Below, in pieces: positions 53,231-62,715 of a stretch of DNA of 64,000 nucleotides. Location: positions 1 to 64,000 of the forward strand of contig QMLZ01000001.1 of NCBI GenBank assembly GCA_003646995.1, written 5' to 3'. Position numbers and translations under genes: made by a program. Position 1 is the first letter of the stretch, and every line of letters starts with the position of its first letter. Below the pieces are notes generated by a model. It saw only the letters and a list, made by a program, of their open reading frames with translations. It was not told the origin of the DNA and searched no databases. This DNA is from Deltaproteobacteria bacterium (GTDB taxonomy: Bacteria > Desulfobacterota > DSM-4660 > Desulfatiglandales > Desulfatiglandaceae).

Positions 53231-54895
53231 ATGGATAAAAGAACCTTATTGGCATTTGTACTCTCATTCGCGGTGCTTTTTCTGTGGTCGGTATTTTTTA
53301 CCCCTTCCCAGCAAAAGGCACCTGATAAGAAGCAACCTCAATCAACCGAGAGGAGGCAAGGCGAGGCGTCCCAAGGGCAAATTAACCCTGAAGCGGCACC
53401 AGCGCCGAAGGGCATTGAGCTACCGATATCTGAAGAGAAAAAAGTTAGGGAAAAAGTAATCTTGGTAGAGACACCCTTATACAAAGCACAAATCTCCAAC
53501 GTCGGCCCTACCATAAGGAGTTTCAAGCTCAAGGGCTATCGCCAGACGATAGAGCCCTCCTCACCGTTGGTAGACCTTGTAGACCAGGGCGTAAGGGATC
53601 ATTTCTTGTGGATAGGATACACTACGAGTAAGTCCGGGGAAAACGAATCTGAGATTCTTGAGACAAATGCTACTGATCTTAAGCTTGACAGGAACTCACC
53701 GCCAAAGGAAATCCGTTTTTATGGAAAAACCAAAACAGGCCTGTATGTGGAAAAGGATCTTAAAATTTATCCCAATAGGTACCAAATAGATGTAAGGGTC
53801 AAAGTCGTAAACCAGGGGCCACAGTCCGTAGAAGGCCGGTTTGCTGCGAGGGTTAATGGAATGCCCCCTAAAAAAAAGGAAGGCTACTATGCACCATTTA
53901 CAGGCCTGGTAGCGCTAGCTGATGGAAAGATAAAGGAATTCAAGTTTAAGAAGAAAAAGCCCAAAAAAGATCTAGAGGGAAACTTGCAGTGGGTGGCATA
54001 TCAAAAAAATTACTTTATCTGCGCGATTGTACCAGAGCATCCAGCCAACGCCCTTTTTCGAGGGATTTGGGATCCGGATACCGGGAGGCAAACCGGTATA
54101 TTGCTGGAACCCCCTGAGCCGCTGCCCCCTGGCTCCCAACTACAACACTCCTACGCCCTTTTCCTTGGTCCGAGGCAGTTAACGGTTCTGAAGGAATTCG
54201 GCAGGGGCCTGGATAAGGCGGTAGATTTTGGGTGGACCAATATAATTGCAAAGCCTTTACTTTATACGCTGAGATTCTTTAACAAATACATCCATAACTA
54301 CGGGGTCTCCATCATTTTGCTTACGATCCTGATAAAGATCTTATTCTGGCCCCTTACCCACAAGAGTTACAAGTCCATGAAGGAGATGCAGAAATTACAG
54401 CCCATCATGGCCAAGATAAAAGAAAAATACAAAGATAACCGCGAACAAATGAACAAGGAAATGATGGCGTTGTACCGGACCTATAAGGTAAATCCCATGA
54501 GCGGTTGCCTACCCATGATTATACAGATCCCGGTATTTTTCGCTTTATACAGGATTCTGGGCAAGGCCATAGAGCTTAGGCACGCGCCTTTTATGCTATG
54601 GATAAATGATCTATCGGTCCCTGACAGGCTTTTCCATTTCTCTTTTAAGATTCCCTTCATGGCGCCGCCTTACGGAATACCGGTGCTTACCCTGCTCATG
54701 GGGGCCTCGATGTACATACAGCAAAAGATGACACCTACTCCTGGAGATCCTACACAGGCCAAGTTTATGATGTTCTTGCCCATCATTTTCACTTTTATGT
54801 TCATTAACTTCCCTTCTGGGCTTGTGCTTTACTGGCTGGTAAACAACATTCTGTCTATAGGCCAGCAATACCGCATTCAAAAACGAGCTGCTTAG
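53231..54895 (+). CDS. yidC: Membrane protein insertase YidC
   Basis: 554 residues, the long Gram-negative form. Membrane helix at about 5-22, a proline/charged linker, a large periplasmic domain (about 75-340), then the conserved insertase core with NYGVSIILLTILIKI near 358, KSYKSMKEMQKLQPIMAKI and NPMSGCLPMIIQIPVFFALY near 420, and TFMFINFPSGLVLYWLVNN near 520. The gap after yidD (106 bases) holds only a small hairpin, TACCGG/CCGGTA at 53190-53206. Confidence 0.97.
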   Translation: MDKRTLLAFVLSFAVLFLWSVFFTPSQQKAPDKKQPQSTERRQGEASQGQINPEAAPAPKGIELPISEEKKVREKVILVETPLYKAQISNVGPTIRSFKLKGYRQTIEPSSPLVDLVDQGVRDHFLWIGYTTSKSGENESEILETNATDLKLDRNSPPKEIRFYGKTKTGLYVEKDLKIYPNRYQIDVRVKVVNQGPQSVEGRFAARVNGMPPKKKEGYYAPFTGLVALADGKIKEFKFKKKKPKKDLEGNLQWVAYQKNYFICAIVPEHPANALFRGIWDPDTGRQTGILLEPPEPLPPGSQLQHSYALFLGPRQLTVLKEFGRGLDKAVDFGWTNIIAKPLLYTLRFFNKYIHNYGVSIILLTILIKILFWPLTHKSYKSMKEMQKLQPIMAKIKEKYKDNREQMNKEMMALYRTYKVNPMSGCLPMIIQIPVFFALYRILGKAIELRHAPFMLWINDLSVPDRLFHFSFKIPFMAPPYGIPVLTLLMGASMYIQQKMTPTPGDPTQAKFMMFLPIIFTFMFINFPSGLVLYWLVNNILSIGQQYRIQKRAA

Positions 54896-54912
54896 CATTT
54901 GGAGGACTGATC

Positions 54913-55560
54913 ATGCAAGAATTTGAATTCGAGGGAAAAACCACTGAAGAAGCCATTGAAAAGGCCTGCAAGGAACTGAACCGATCCAAGGAAGAACTGG
55001 ACATCGAGATACTTGAACCAGGATCTGCAGGTATTTTTGGAATAGTTGGTACAAAAAAGGCCAAGATAAAGGTAACCATACCTGAGGAAGAGCAAGAAAC
55101 CACCGAAGAAAGTGAACTGGAATTTGCCAAGAAGACCCTTGAAGACATCCTCTCGCTTATCCCCACAGAAGCGCAGGTAAGCGCGGCAACCGAAGACGCA
55201 AAAATTACCTTAAACATTTACGGCGACAAATCCGGCCTATTGATAGGCCGAAAGGGAAAGACTCTAGACGCCCTACAGTTTATTGTGAACAAGATAGTGA
55301 ACAAGTCCCTTTCCAGGAAAATTCAAATAGTGGTTGATGCCGAGGATTATCGCCAGCGCCGCCGCGACTCCCTGATTCAAATGGCCCTCAAACTGGGCGA
55401 CAAGGCCAAGAGGATAGGAAAGCCGGTTGCAACCAATCCCCTCAGCCCCAAAGACAGAAGAATCATACATCTGGCACTCAAGGACGACCCTCGACTGGAT
55501 ACAAGGAGCAGGGGCGAGGGGTTAATGAAAAAGGTTCTAATTATCCCAAAGAAACCATAA
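54913..55560 (+). CDS. jag: Jag/KhpB-type RNA-binding protein
   Basis: 215 residues with three parts: Jag-N domain at about 1-52 (EFEGKTTEEAIEKACKELN), a KH domain at about 100-150 (LLIGRKGKTLDALQFIVNK), and an R3H domain at about 150-212 (DRRIIHLALKDDPRLDTRSRGEG). It binds single-stranded RNA and affects cell division or elongation. It begins 18 bases after yidC with a GGAGG site; its TAA overlaps the mnmE ATG. Confidence 0.94.
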   Translation: MQEFEFEGKTTEEAIEKACKELNRSKEELDIEILEPGSAGIFGIVGTKKAKIKVTIPEEEQETTEESELEFAKKTLEDILSLIPTEAQVSAATEDAKITLNIYGDKSGLLIGRKGKTLDALQFIVNKIVNKSLSRKIQIVVDAEDYRQRRRDSLIQMALKLGDKAKRIGKPVATNPLSPKDRRIIHLALKDDPRLDTRSRGEGLMKKVLIIPKKP

Positions 55561-56987
55561 TGGCCAAGGGCGCGAAATCACCCCGCGCAGACCGAATGGG
55601 TCAACAGCCAGGACCAGATACCATTGCGGCTATAGCCACGCCTGTAGGACAGGCAGGCATTGGTATTATCCGCATCAGCGGGCCCCAGGCCCTGAGCATC
55701 CTCAAGAGAATCTTCAAACCCATAAATCCCGAAGCTCCTCTCAGAACCCGCCGCCTATACCTCGGCCATATATTGGACCCTGGTTCAGGCCTTTGCGTGG
55801 ATGAGGTTCTGGCAACATACATGAAGGCTCCTTATACATACACAAGAGAGGACATTGTAGAAATCAATTCCCACAGCGGCTATGCAGTACTTTCCAAGGT
55901 GCTGGAATTGGTCCTTGAGTCCGGGGCCCGATTGGCGCGCCCGGGGGAATTTACCTTCAGGGCATATCTGAACGGCCGAATCGACCTTACCCAGGCAGAA
56001 GCGGTTGCAGAGCTTATCACTTCCCGCTCCGAGCGGGGCCTGTACCTGGCCTCGCAACAAATAAAAGGAGCACTGAAACACAAAATTAACTCTTTGCGCC
56101 ATGAACTTATCCATGTCCTAAGTCAGGTGGAGGCGGCTATTGATTTCCCAGACGAGGAAGATACTTTTTTGGATAAGACCTTTGTGGTCAATACTCTCAG
56201 GCAAAGCATCCTGAAGCAGATCACGGAACTCATTGAGGCTCACTCCGAAAAAAAGATATGGGTTGAAGGTATCAGTACCGTCATAGCGGGGAGGGTCAAC
56301 GTGGGGAAATCCAGCCTTCTTAATCGGCTACTGGACGAACAACGCGCGATAGTAACGCCTGTTCCGGGAACTACGAGGGACGTTGTAGAGTCAAGTATGA
56401 GCATAGAAGGTCTGCCCATACGCCTCATGGATACAGCTGGGATAAGAGAGGATGGAGATGAAATCGAAAAACTGGGCATTCAGCTAACTGAGCAAAAACT
56501 GTCAGAGGCTGACCTGGTTTTGGCCGTCCTGGACTATAGCCTTCCCATTAGTAACGAAGACAGGGGCCTTTTGAATAAGATCAAAGACAAGCCCGCCCTG
56601 TTGGTGCTGAATAAAATAGATTTACCTTCGGATGTTAAGTGGGACGAGGCCTTAAAGGGCCTCCCGGAATTTCCCACCGTGAGGGTATCTGCATTGACTG
56701 GTCAAGGTATTAAGCAACTTAAGAAAGAAATAGTCAGGGTAGTGGTAGGCTCGGAGGTTCGTTCGGCTCCAACAGCAATTGCACCAAATCTAAGGCAGGC
56801 CAAGGCACTTGAGCAGGCAAGGCAATATATTGAAAATGCTGTGTCGTGCATTCACCAAGATGCCCCTCTCGAAATAGCTGCACTTGAATTGAGAAGCGCC
56901 CTTGACAGCCTCGGGGAAATCATAGGGGAGACAACCCCGGAGGACGTGCTGGAAGCCATTTTCAGCAATTTCTGTATTGGCAAGTAG
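55560..56987 (+). CDS. mnmE: tRNA uridine-5-carboxymethylaminomethyl GTPase MnmE
   Basis: 475 residues. DTIAAIATPVGQAGIGIIRISG is the N-terminal tetrahydrofolate-binding domain; the G domain has GRVNVGKSSLLNRLL near 243, DTAGIRE near 290 and NKID near 352. The C-terminal CIGK motif with catalytic cysteine is present. About 20 extra residues precede the usual start, so MGQQ may be the true N-terminus. It works with MnmG on U34 of tRNA. The start codon shares its A with the jag stop. Confidence 0.97.
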   Translation: MAKGAKSPRADRMGQQPGPDTIAAIATPVGQAGIGIIRISGPQALSILKRIFKPINPEAPLRTRRLYLGHILDPGSGLCVDEVLATYMKAPYTYTREDIVEINSHSGYAVLSKVLELVLESGARLARPGEFTFRAYLNGRIDLTQAEAVAELITSRSERGLYLASQQIKGALKHKINSLRHELIHVLSQVEAAIDFPDEEDTFLDKTFVVNTLRQSILKQITELIEAHSEKKIWVEGISTVIAGRVNVGKSSLLNRLLDEQRAIVTPVPGTTRDVVESSMSIEGLPIRLMDTAGIREDGDEIEKLGIQLTEQKLSEADLVLAVLDYSLPISNEDRGLLNKIKDKPALLVLNKIDLPSDVKWDEALKGLPEFPTVRVSALTGQGIKQLKKEIVRVVVGSEVRSAPTAIAPNLRQAKALEQARQYIENAVSCIHQDAPLEIAALELRSALDSLGEIIGETTPEDVLEAIFSNFCIGK

Positions 56988-57017
56988 CAAACGCCCCTTC
57001 TAGAAAACCACACTCCA

Positions 57018-58304
57018 TCACTTCGCCCTGAAATAGGCCTTGACAGTCTTTATGGCACAATACTTCCCACACATGGTGCAGACGTCCTCTTCTGCCGGGG
57101 GGTTCTTGTCCCTGTAGCTTTTGGCTTTCTCAGGATCAATTGCCAGGCGCATTTGCGCATCCCAGTCCAATTTCTTCCTGGCTATGGCCATTTGACGGTC
57201 CCGTTCCAAAGCGGCCTTGTTACCCCTGGCTATGTCCGCCGCATGGGCCGCGATCTTGGTTACCACAACACCTTCCCGCACATCTTCTACAGAGGGAAGG
57301 CAAAGGTGTTCGGCAGGGGTCACATAACATAGAAAATCCGCGCCGGCGGCAGCAGCCAGCGCTCCCCCAATTGCACACGCAACATGGTCGTAACCGGTGG
57401 CTATGTCAGTTACAAGCGGACCCAGCACATAGAACGGGGCGTTGTTGCACAGCTTTTTTTGTATCAGAACATTGGCTTCAATTTGATCCAGAGGTACGTG
57501 ACCCGGGCCCTCTATCATAACCTGAACCCCCCGTTCCCATGCCTGCTTTGTTAAGTGGCCCAGGGTCATGAGTTCATGGATTTGGGCCCTGTCTGTGGCG
57601 TCTGCTATGCATCCAGGCCTGAGCCCATCACCTAGGCTCAGGGTTATGTCGTACTTTCGGGCCACATCCAACAGCCTATCAAAGTGCTCGTAAAGTGGGT
57701 TTTCCTTGTCATGGTGAAGCATCCAGGTTGTGAGGAATGCCCCGCCCCTGCTCACAATATCGGTTATTCGACCTTGGGCTCGTAACATCTCCAACGCTGC
57801 TCTTGTCAGGCCGCAATGCACTGTCATGAAATCCACGCCATCCCTTGCTTGTTTTTCAATGACTTCAAAAATATCGTCAACAGTGAGGTGAACAAGCCCT
57901 CCCGAGTGTTCCACGGCCTCAATCACTGCCTGATAGATGGGAACCGTTCCGACCGGCGCGGTGGAGTTCTCTACAATGGCGCATCTGCATTTATCTATGT
58001 CCCCCCCGGTCGAAAGATCCATCACCGTGTCAGCGCCGGCTTCAATTGATACTCGAAGCTTCTCCAGCTCTTCGGACAAAATAGCCCGGTCTGAAGATGT
58101 TCCAATATTGGCATTGACCTTGACTCTCAGGCCCTGGCCAATTCCACATGGCTCGAGTCTGGCGTGTCGCTTATTACAGGGTATCACTACGGTCCCTTTG
58201 GCAATTTGCTCGGCAAGCCACTCGGGGTCGACTTCCTCTCTTCGGGCCACCTTTTCAATTTCCGGGGTAATCAGTCCCGCTCTAGCAGTTTCCATTAGTG
58301 TCAT
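57018..58304 (-). CDS. thiC: Phosphomethylpyrimidine synthase ThiC
   Basis: 428 residues, the short form seen in anaerobes and archaea. Active-site segments include [10 protein letters not shown] near 66 (NIG), [13 protein letters not shown] near 185, [15 protein letters not shown] near 265, and a C-terminal Fe-S motif CTMCGKYC. The spacing there is CX2CX3C, one residue shorter than the CX2CX4C of long ThiC. A BzaF-like paralogue is a remote alternative, but the coupling to thiD supports HMP-phosphate synthesis. ATG lies 3 bases after the thiD stop. Confidence 0.92.
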   Translation of the reverse strand: MTLMETARAGLITPEIEKVARREEVDPEWLAEQIAKGTVVIPCNKRHARLEPCGIGQGLRVKVNANIGTSSDRAILSEELEKLRVSIEAGADTVMDLSTGGDIDKCRCAIVENSTAPVGTVPIYQAVIEAVEHSGGLVHLTVDDIFEVIEKQARDGVDFMTVHCGLTRAALEMLRAQGRITDIVSRGGAFLTTWMLHHDKENPLYEHFDRLLDVARKYDITLSLGDGLRPGCIADATDRAQIHELMTLGHLTKQAWERGVQVMIEGPGHVPLDQIEANVLIQKKLCNNAPFYVLGPLVTDIATGYDHVACAIGGALAAAAGADFLCYVTPAEHLCLPSVEDVREGVVVTKIAAHAADIARGNKAALERDRQMAIARKKLDWDAQMRLAIDPEKAKSYRDKNPPAEEDVCTMCGKYCAIKTVKAYFRAK

Positions 58305-58307
58305 AAA

Positions 58308-59108
58308 CTACTTTCCCTTCCGGTCTTGAAATTTTTTCATCCCTATGGGATTGATGGCACCGGGACTGTTTCCTAGTGCGTAACCATATATTATAGCATA
58401 TCTGGTAAAATCGTGGGCCATCTTTGTGGCCTCAAAAACACTTTTTCCTCTGGCCATATAGGTGGCCAAGGCAGAAGAAAACACGCATCCAGTACCGTGC
58501 GTGTGGGGGCTGTGTAGCTTTGGCCCCTCTACCCAAAAGAATTTCCCATTGTCATAAACCAAATCAGCCGCAACTTCACCCAAGTGACCACCGGTAATCA
58601 CAACCGAAGGACCTGTCCTCGCGATCCGTTTAGCCGCATCCATCATGTCCTGCTGATTTCTGATTTCCATTTCGGCCAGCACTTGCGCCTCGGGAATATT
58701 GGGCGTCACAACGTTAACAAGTGGAACTAGCCTTTTCTTGACAGCTTCCACTCCATTCTTTTCAAGTAACTTCCCTCCGGCAGAGGCTTGCATTACTGGA
58801 TCCAGAATCACGGGACTCATCTTGTATTGGGTCAAAAGCTCCCCGACAGCTACCACGGTAGCCATGTTCCCAAGCATGCCGATCTTTACCGCATCCGGGG
58901 TAATGTCTTGTATTACCGCTCTCACCTGCTCTTTGATAAACGACGGTGGTATAAAATGGATGCCCCTTATGCCAGTTGAATTCTGTGCCGTTACGGCAGC
59001 AATCACCGTGGCAGCATGGCCCCCCAGGGCGGTAATCGTTTTTATATCGGCCTGTATCCCTGCCCCACCTGTAGGGTCAGACCCGGCTATCACAAGGATG
59101 TATTTCAA
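58308..59108 (-). CDS. thiD: Hydroxymethylpyrimidine/phosphomethylpyrimidine kinase
   Basis: 266 residues of ribokinase fold. GSDPTGGAGIQADIKTI near 9-25 binds substrate; VVITGGHLG near 168 and HTHGTGCVFSSALATYMARGK near 203, with the GTGC anion hole, complete the active site. It phosphorylates HMP-P to HMP-PP. TTG start with GAGAGGA upstream. No TPP riboswitch core was found in the 286-base region upstream. First gene of the thiDC operon. Confidence 0.94.
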   Translation of the reverse strand: MKYILVIAGSDPTGGAGIQADIKTITALGGHAATVIAAVTAQNSTGIRGIHFIPPSFIKEQVRAVIQDITPDAVKIGMLGNMATVVAVGELLTQYKMSPVILDPVMQASAGGKLLEKNGVEAVKKRLVPLVNVVTPNIPEAQVLAEMEIRNQQDMMDAAKRIARTGPSVVITGGHLGEVAADLVYDNGKFFWVEGPKLHSPHTHGTGCVFSSALATYMARGKSVFEATKMAHDFTRYAIIYGYALGNSPGAINPIGMKKFQDRKGK

Positions 59109-59309
59109 ATCAAATCCTCTCTTTCACCCTAGTTCTTCCATGGACGACCTGCCATTGTCCCGCTTGGTAACCAGATCCACCACCATTCCCTTGCCCTATT
59201 CATTAGAACTAACAGTGCCCATCCAAGCAGTCAATGGAAAATCGTGCGCCCTAAAGCTTTGAGCCTCACATTCCGAAGTACTCAAGGGGCGAGTAATCTC
59301 GTGGTCTTC

Positions 59310-59339
59310 TTGACTTTCCTTTTTCGCCTAATCTATAAG
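59310..59339 (+). promoter_or_regulatory. Promoter of the CHASE2 cyclase gene
   Basis: TTGACT (59310-59315) and TATAAG (59334-59339), 18-base spacer, about 55 bases before the ATG. It lies in the divergent 286-base region shared with thiD. Confidence 0.55.
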
Positions 59340-59394
59340 TGGTTGCACGAGAAAAAATTGCTGCACCCCAAATGACCACCATGGAGTTAGTCCC

Positions 59395-61647
59395 ATGAAA
59401 AGGCTCTCAGGGCCTGCACTTACCCGATTAGTCCCTCTTCTTATAGCGCTTGCTTGTATCACTGTGGCAGCACTTCTTTACCTTGTAGGCCCTGGCCTAT
59501 TGGATTCACTGGAATTCAAAACATATGACTTGAGGTTACAATCCCGTGGGACCTTGACTCCAAGCCCCAATATCCTACTGTGCGTCATTGATGAAAAAAG
59601 CCTCAGGGAACAAGGCAGATGGCCCTGGCCCAGGTGGAAAATTGCGAAACTTGTGGATAAACTATCTGAGATGGGTGCCAAGGTTATAGCCTTTGACATC
59701 GGCTTTTTTGAGCCCGATATAAATATGGACGACAACATTCTTGAGGTCCTCGAAGCAAGGATCAAGAAGGGGGAGATTAACAAAGAAAAGCTCATTTCTT
59801 TATTGGAGCAAACCAAGAGAGGCTTCAATAATGATTTGCTGCTTGCCAAATCAATTAGACGTTCCAAGGCAAGGGTCGTACTCGGATACTTCTTTCACAT
59901 GAACTCAGAGAAGCTGGATTATAAAGTGGACCACAGTCAGCTTCTCCGGCAGCTATCGCTCATAGAAGCCTCCAAATACCCTGTAGTGATCTACAGGCGG
60001 CACCGCGGTGGATCCTCCCCTATTACCAAGGCATTTGCACCTGTTCCCAACCTGGAACAATTGGTCACTGCTGCTGACTCCTGCGGATATTTCAATATCT
60101 TTCCGGACAATGACGGGGTTGTAAGGCGAATCCCACTGGCAATCCAGTGCAGGGCAGATGTTTACTCACCTTTGTCCATACAGGCCCTTTGGAACGCAAT
60201 GGACCGCCCTCCTCTCAGTGTTGTGGTCTCGGGGTTCAGGGTCCTGGGAATCAAGATGGGCAAGCTCTTTGTGCCTACCGACAAAAACGGCAATCTCATA
60301 GTCAACTTTCTTGGGCCCCCGGGCACTTTTCCCAATATTTCGGCATCAGATATCCTGGCGGGGCGCATCCAAGAGAGCCGACTAAAAGGCTCTATTGTCT
60401 TTGTTGGAGTAACAGCTGTAGGGGTTTATGATCAGCGCGCAACTCCGTTCAGCGCTGTTTACCCCGGACTGGAAGTTCACGCCACTGTTGCTGACAATAT
60501 TTTAAAACAGCGTTACATCCTTAAACCCAGCTGGACCGATGTCGCAGATCTTGGGTCTGTTGTGCTCCTGGGCCTTTTGGCGGCCCTTGCTCTGTGGCTT
60601 TTAGGCCCTTACCGGGCAGCCTTTATATGCGCTGGTCTTCTGGGAATCCATATATCTGTCTGCACCTTCCTGCTATGGTTTCGCGGGACATGGCTCAATA
60701 TCGTATACCCCATGGTTTCACTATCAATGACCTATGGCCTGCTCGCCATGTACTATTACGTCACTCAAGAAAAAGACAAGAAAAGGCTCAAAGTGGCCTT
60801 TCATCACTACGTTTCTCCTGTAGCAGTAAGGCAAATCCTGAAAAAACCCGGTGAAGTTTCATTAAGCGGAGATAGGAAGGAACTCACCGTCCTGTTTTCA
60901 GATCTGCGCGGTTTTACAAAAATGTCTCAAGGCACTTCCCCCAGGCAAGTGGTTTCACAGCTTAATGAATACCTTACAACCATGACCGACATTGTTTTTG
61001 ATTCAGGAGGCACCCTTGACAAATACATGGGAGACGGCCTCATGGCTATTTTCGGTGCACCTGTCCCTCTGGAGGATCATCCGCGGCGAGCCTGTGAAGC
61101 AGCTATCAGGATGGTCCAAGCCCTGGATGAGCTCAATGCCCGATGGATACCCCACGGAAAACCGTCTCTGGACGTAGGAATAGGTATAAGTACGGGTGTA
61201 ATGCTGGTAGGGAACCTTGGTTCAAGGCAAAGGTTCGATTACACGGTGCTAGGTGAAAGTGTTAATCTTGGCGCCAAACTGGAGGGCCTCAGTGCCTATT
61301 ATGGTGTACAGGTCTTAATAAGCGAACCCACATATGTAGCTATTAAGGGTCAGTTCAGGTGCTTTGAGGTTGACGTAACCCGACTACAAGACGGCAACAC
61401 AATGAAGATCTATTCGCTTATTGCCAAGGAAATTTCTTCTGCAACAAAACAAGAGGCCTTGACCTACTTTGAAACAGGATTACGTTACTATAAGATTAAG
61501 GATTGGGCTCAGGCAGTGGAGATGTTTCGCAAAGCTTACGAAATTGACCCGTCCTTGCGCGTGGCAGAAATCTATTTTAGGCGGTCCCATTATCTCTTAA
61601 AAAACCCTCCACCGCCGAATTGGGATGGAGTGTGGACCACAAGGTAG
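59395..61647 (+). CDS. CHASE2 domain adenylate/guanylate cyclase
   Basis: 750 residues. N-terminal membrane helix (about 12-33), extracytoplasmic CHASE2 sensor (about 35-385; ILLCVIDEKSL, RWPWPRWKIAKLVDKLSEMGAK), three membrane helices (about 390-460), then a class III cyclase domain (about 495-680). Metal aspartates are in LFSDLRGFT and KYMGDGLMAIFG; DYTVLGESVN holds the base-binding region. The transition-state arginine position is lysine (VNLGAKLE). The last 60 residues resemble a TPR unit. It would make cAMP or cGMP in response to an envelope signal. GGAG upstream of ATG. Confidence 0.93.
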   Translation: MKRLSGPALTRLVPLLIALACITVAALLYLVGPGLLDSLEFKTYDLRLQSRGTLTPSPNILLCVIDEKSLREQGRWPWPRWKIAKLVDKLSEMGAKVIAFDIGFFEPDINMDDNILEVLEARIKKGEINKEKLISLLEQTKRGFNNDLLLAKSIRRSKARVVLGYFFHMNSEKLDYKVDHSQLLRQLSLIEASKYPVVIYRRHRGGSSPITKAFAPVPNLEQLVTAADSCGYFNIFPDNDGVVRRIPLAIQCRADVYSPLSIQALWNAMDRPPLSVVVSGFRVLGIKMGKLFVPTDKNGNLIVNFLGPPGTFPNISASDILAGRIQESRLKGSIVFVGVTAVGVYDQRATPFSAVYPGLEVHATVADNILKQRYILKPSWTDVADLGSVVLLGLLAALALWLLGPYRAAFICAGLLGIHISVCTFLLWFRGTWLNIVYPMVSLSMTYGLLAMYYYVTQEKDKKRLKVAFHHYVSPVAVRQILKKPGEVSLSGDRKELTVLFSDLRGFTKMSQGTSPRQVVSQLNEYLTTMTDIVFDSGGTLDKYMGDGLMAIFGAPVPLEDHPRRACEAAIRMVQALDELNARWIPHGKPSLDVGIGISTGVMLVGNLGSRQRFDYTVLGESVNLGAKLEGLSAYYGVQVLISEPTYVAIKGQFRCFEVDVTRLQDGNTMKIYSLIAKEISSATKQEALTYFETGLRYYKIKDWAQAVEMFRKAYEIDPSLRVAEIYFRRSHYLLKNPPPPNWDGVWTTR

Positions 61648-61650
61648 AAT

Positions 61651-61812
61651 ATGACTACCCTTAACATAAAAGTGAATTGCGGCGAGTACCGGAAGACCAT
61701 GGAACTTTTAGGCCTGAAAAACAGGCTTCAAAAGGACGATCTAACACCACAGGAACGCAAATCCATCGAAGATAGGATTAAAGAACTTGAAAAGGAATTA
61801 AACCTGGTCTGA
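61651..61812 (+). CDS. Small hypothetical protein (53 residues)
   Basis: ATG at 61651, three bases after the cyclase stop, preceded by AAGG at 7-base spacing. Sequence begins MTTLNIKVNCGEYRKTMELL and ends in a charged helical segment (RIKELEKELN). Amino-acid composition and tight coupling to the cyclase gene suggest a real gene, but no family is recognised. It might regulate the cyclase; that is speculation. Confidence 0.5.
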   Translation: MTTLNIKVNCGEYRKTMELLGLKNRLQKDDLTPQERKSIEDRIKELEKELNLV

Positions 61813-61825
61813 CGCTCTATAACAA

Positions 61826-62275
61826 TCAGAACAGCTTATGGCTGTCCAAGAGAATTGTCACGGGCCCGTCGTTTACAAGATACACATCCATCATTTCCTG
61901 AAATCGGCCCGTCTCTACGTGTAGCCCTTTTTCTTCTAGCGCCTGCACGAAAACCTCGTAAAGGGTTCTTGCAAGCTCGGGTCGAGCAGCCTTTGCAAAA
62001 CTGGGTCTTCTCCCCTTCCTGCAATCCCCTAACAGGGTAAACTGGGAGACCACCAGTACTTCCCCCTTTATATCCAACACAGAACGGTTCATTTGCCCAT
62101 TGGTATCAGCAAATATCCTAAGATTCGCGACCTTGTCGCTCATGAAGTAACTATCCTTTTCCGTATCATCCTCTGCCACTCCCACTAGGGTTAACAGGCC
62201 TTGGCCGATTTGGCCCACGGTTTTGCCTGCAATTTCCACCTTTGCCTCTTTTACCCTTTGAACAACCGCTCTCAT
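61826..62275 (-). CDS. dtd: D-aminoacyl-tRNA deacylase
   Basis: 149 residues. [15 protein letters not shown] start, [17 protein letters not shown] near 77 (with the catalytic threonine region) and the [11 protein letters not shown] motif near 135, which carries the conserved GP near the active site. It removes D-amino acids from mischarged tRNA. It converges on the small ORF with 13 bases between them. Close to full length for the family. Confidence 0.95.
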   Translation of the reverse strand: MRAVVQRVKEAKVEIAGKTVGQIGQGLLTLVGVAEDDTEKDSYFMSDKVANLRIFADTNGQMNRSVLDIKGEVLVVSQFTLLGDCRKGRRPSFAKAARPELARTLYEVFVQALEEKGLHVETGRFQEMMDVYLVNDGPVTILLDSHKLF

Positions 62276-62345
62276 GGCATTGCCTCATAAGTGTTTCTAC
62301 ATATTGGAGGTGGGGGCAGAAGTCCCCGGGAGTTTGAAGGTTCTA

Positions 62346-62380
62346 CTCGCGGATGCGTTCCACAGGACCAGTTCCGCGAG
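62346..62380. repeat. Inverted repeat in the dtd upstream region
   Basis: CTCGCGGA (62346-62353) and TCCGCGAG (62373-62380) pair perfectly with a 19-base loop, in the 159-base spacer 62276-62434. A nearby GGGG...CCCC pair is also present. No T-run; function unknown. Confidence 0.4.
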
Positions 62381-62434
62381 AAATTCCGCAGGCCTAAAAG
62401 GGGCAAGGTTGGATGTGGCGAGTAGCGCTTAGAT

Positions 62435-62707
62435 CTAATGCTTTGGTTGTTCGTACACAGGTCCTAGTTCACCTGTCTTAAAAATGCATTGCAGTTCTCT
62501 CAGGAGAGCATTGGTTGCTCTTTCCACCATTAGAACATCGCCCTCTGAGACCATGCTCATGTCAAGGCAATCAACAGCCTCCTTGAGTTCTTGGAACTGT
62601 GCGAGAAAATCCTCATTATCGTACTTATCACCTATGATCTTGTGCACATCAATTATGGTCCCAATGCAATTCTTAACCCTGAGGCGATACTTTTTCTCGA
62701 GATCCAT
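62435..62707 (-). CDS. Hypothetical helical protein (90 residues)
   Basis: A predicted all-helical protein (VKNCIGTIIDVHKIIG, LKEAVDCLDMSMVSEGDVLMVERATNALL) with no recognised family. It starts 8 bases after the zinc-ribbon/receiver gene and likely shares its transcript. Cysteines at four positions are not in a metal-binding spacing. Its association with pilT and the pseudo-receiver gene suggests a role in pilus regulation, by position only. Confidence 0.6.
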   Translation of the reverse strand: MDLEKKYRLRVKNCIGTIIDVHKIIGDKYDNEDFLAQFQELKEAVDCLDMSMVSEGDVLMVERATNALLRELQCIFKTGELGPVYEQPKH

Positions 62708-62715
62708 CTCCCCCG

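Noticed and set aside
59109..59394. Search for a TPP riboswitch ahead of thiDC
   Set aside because: The conserved CTGAGA and ACCTGATCTGG cores are absent on the minus strand.
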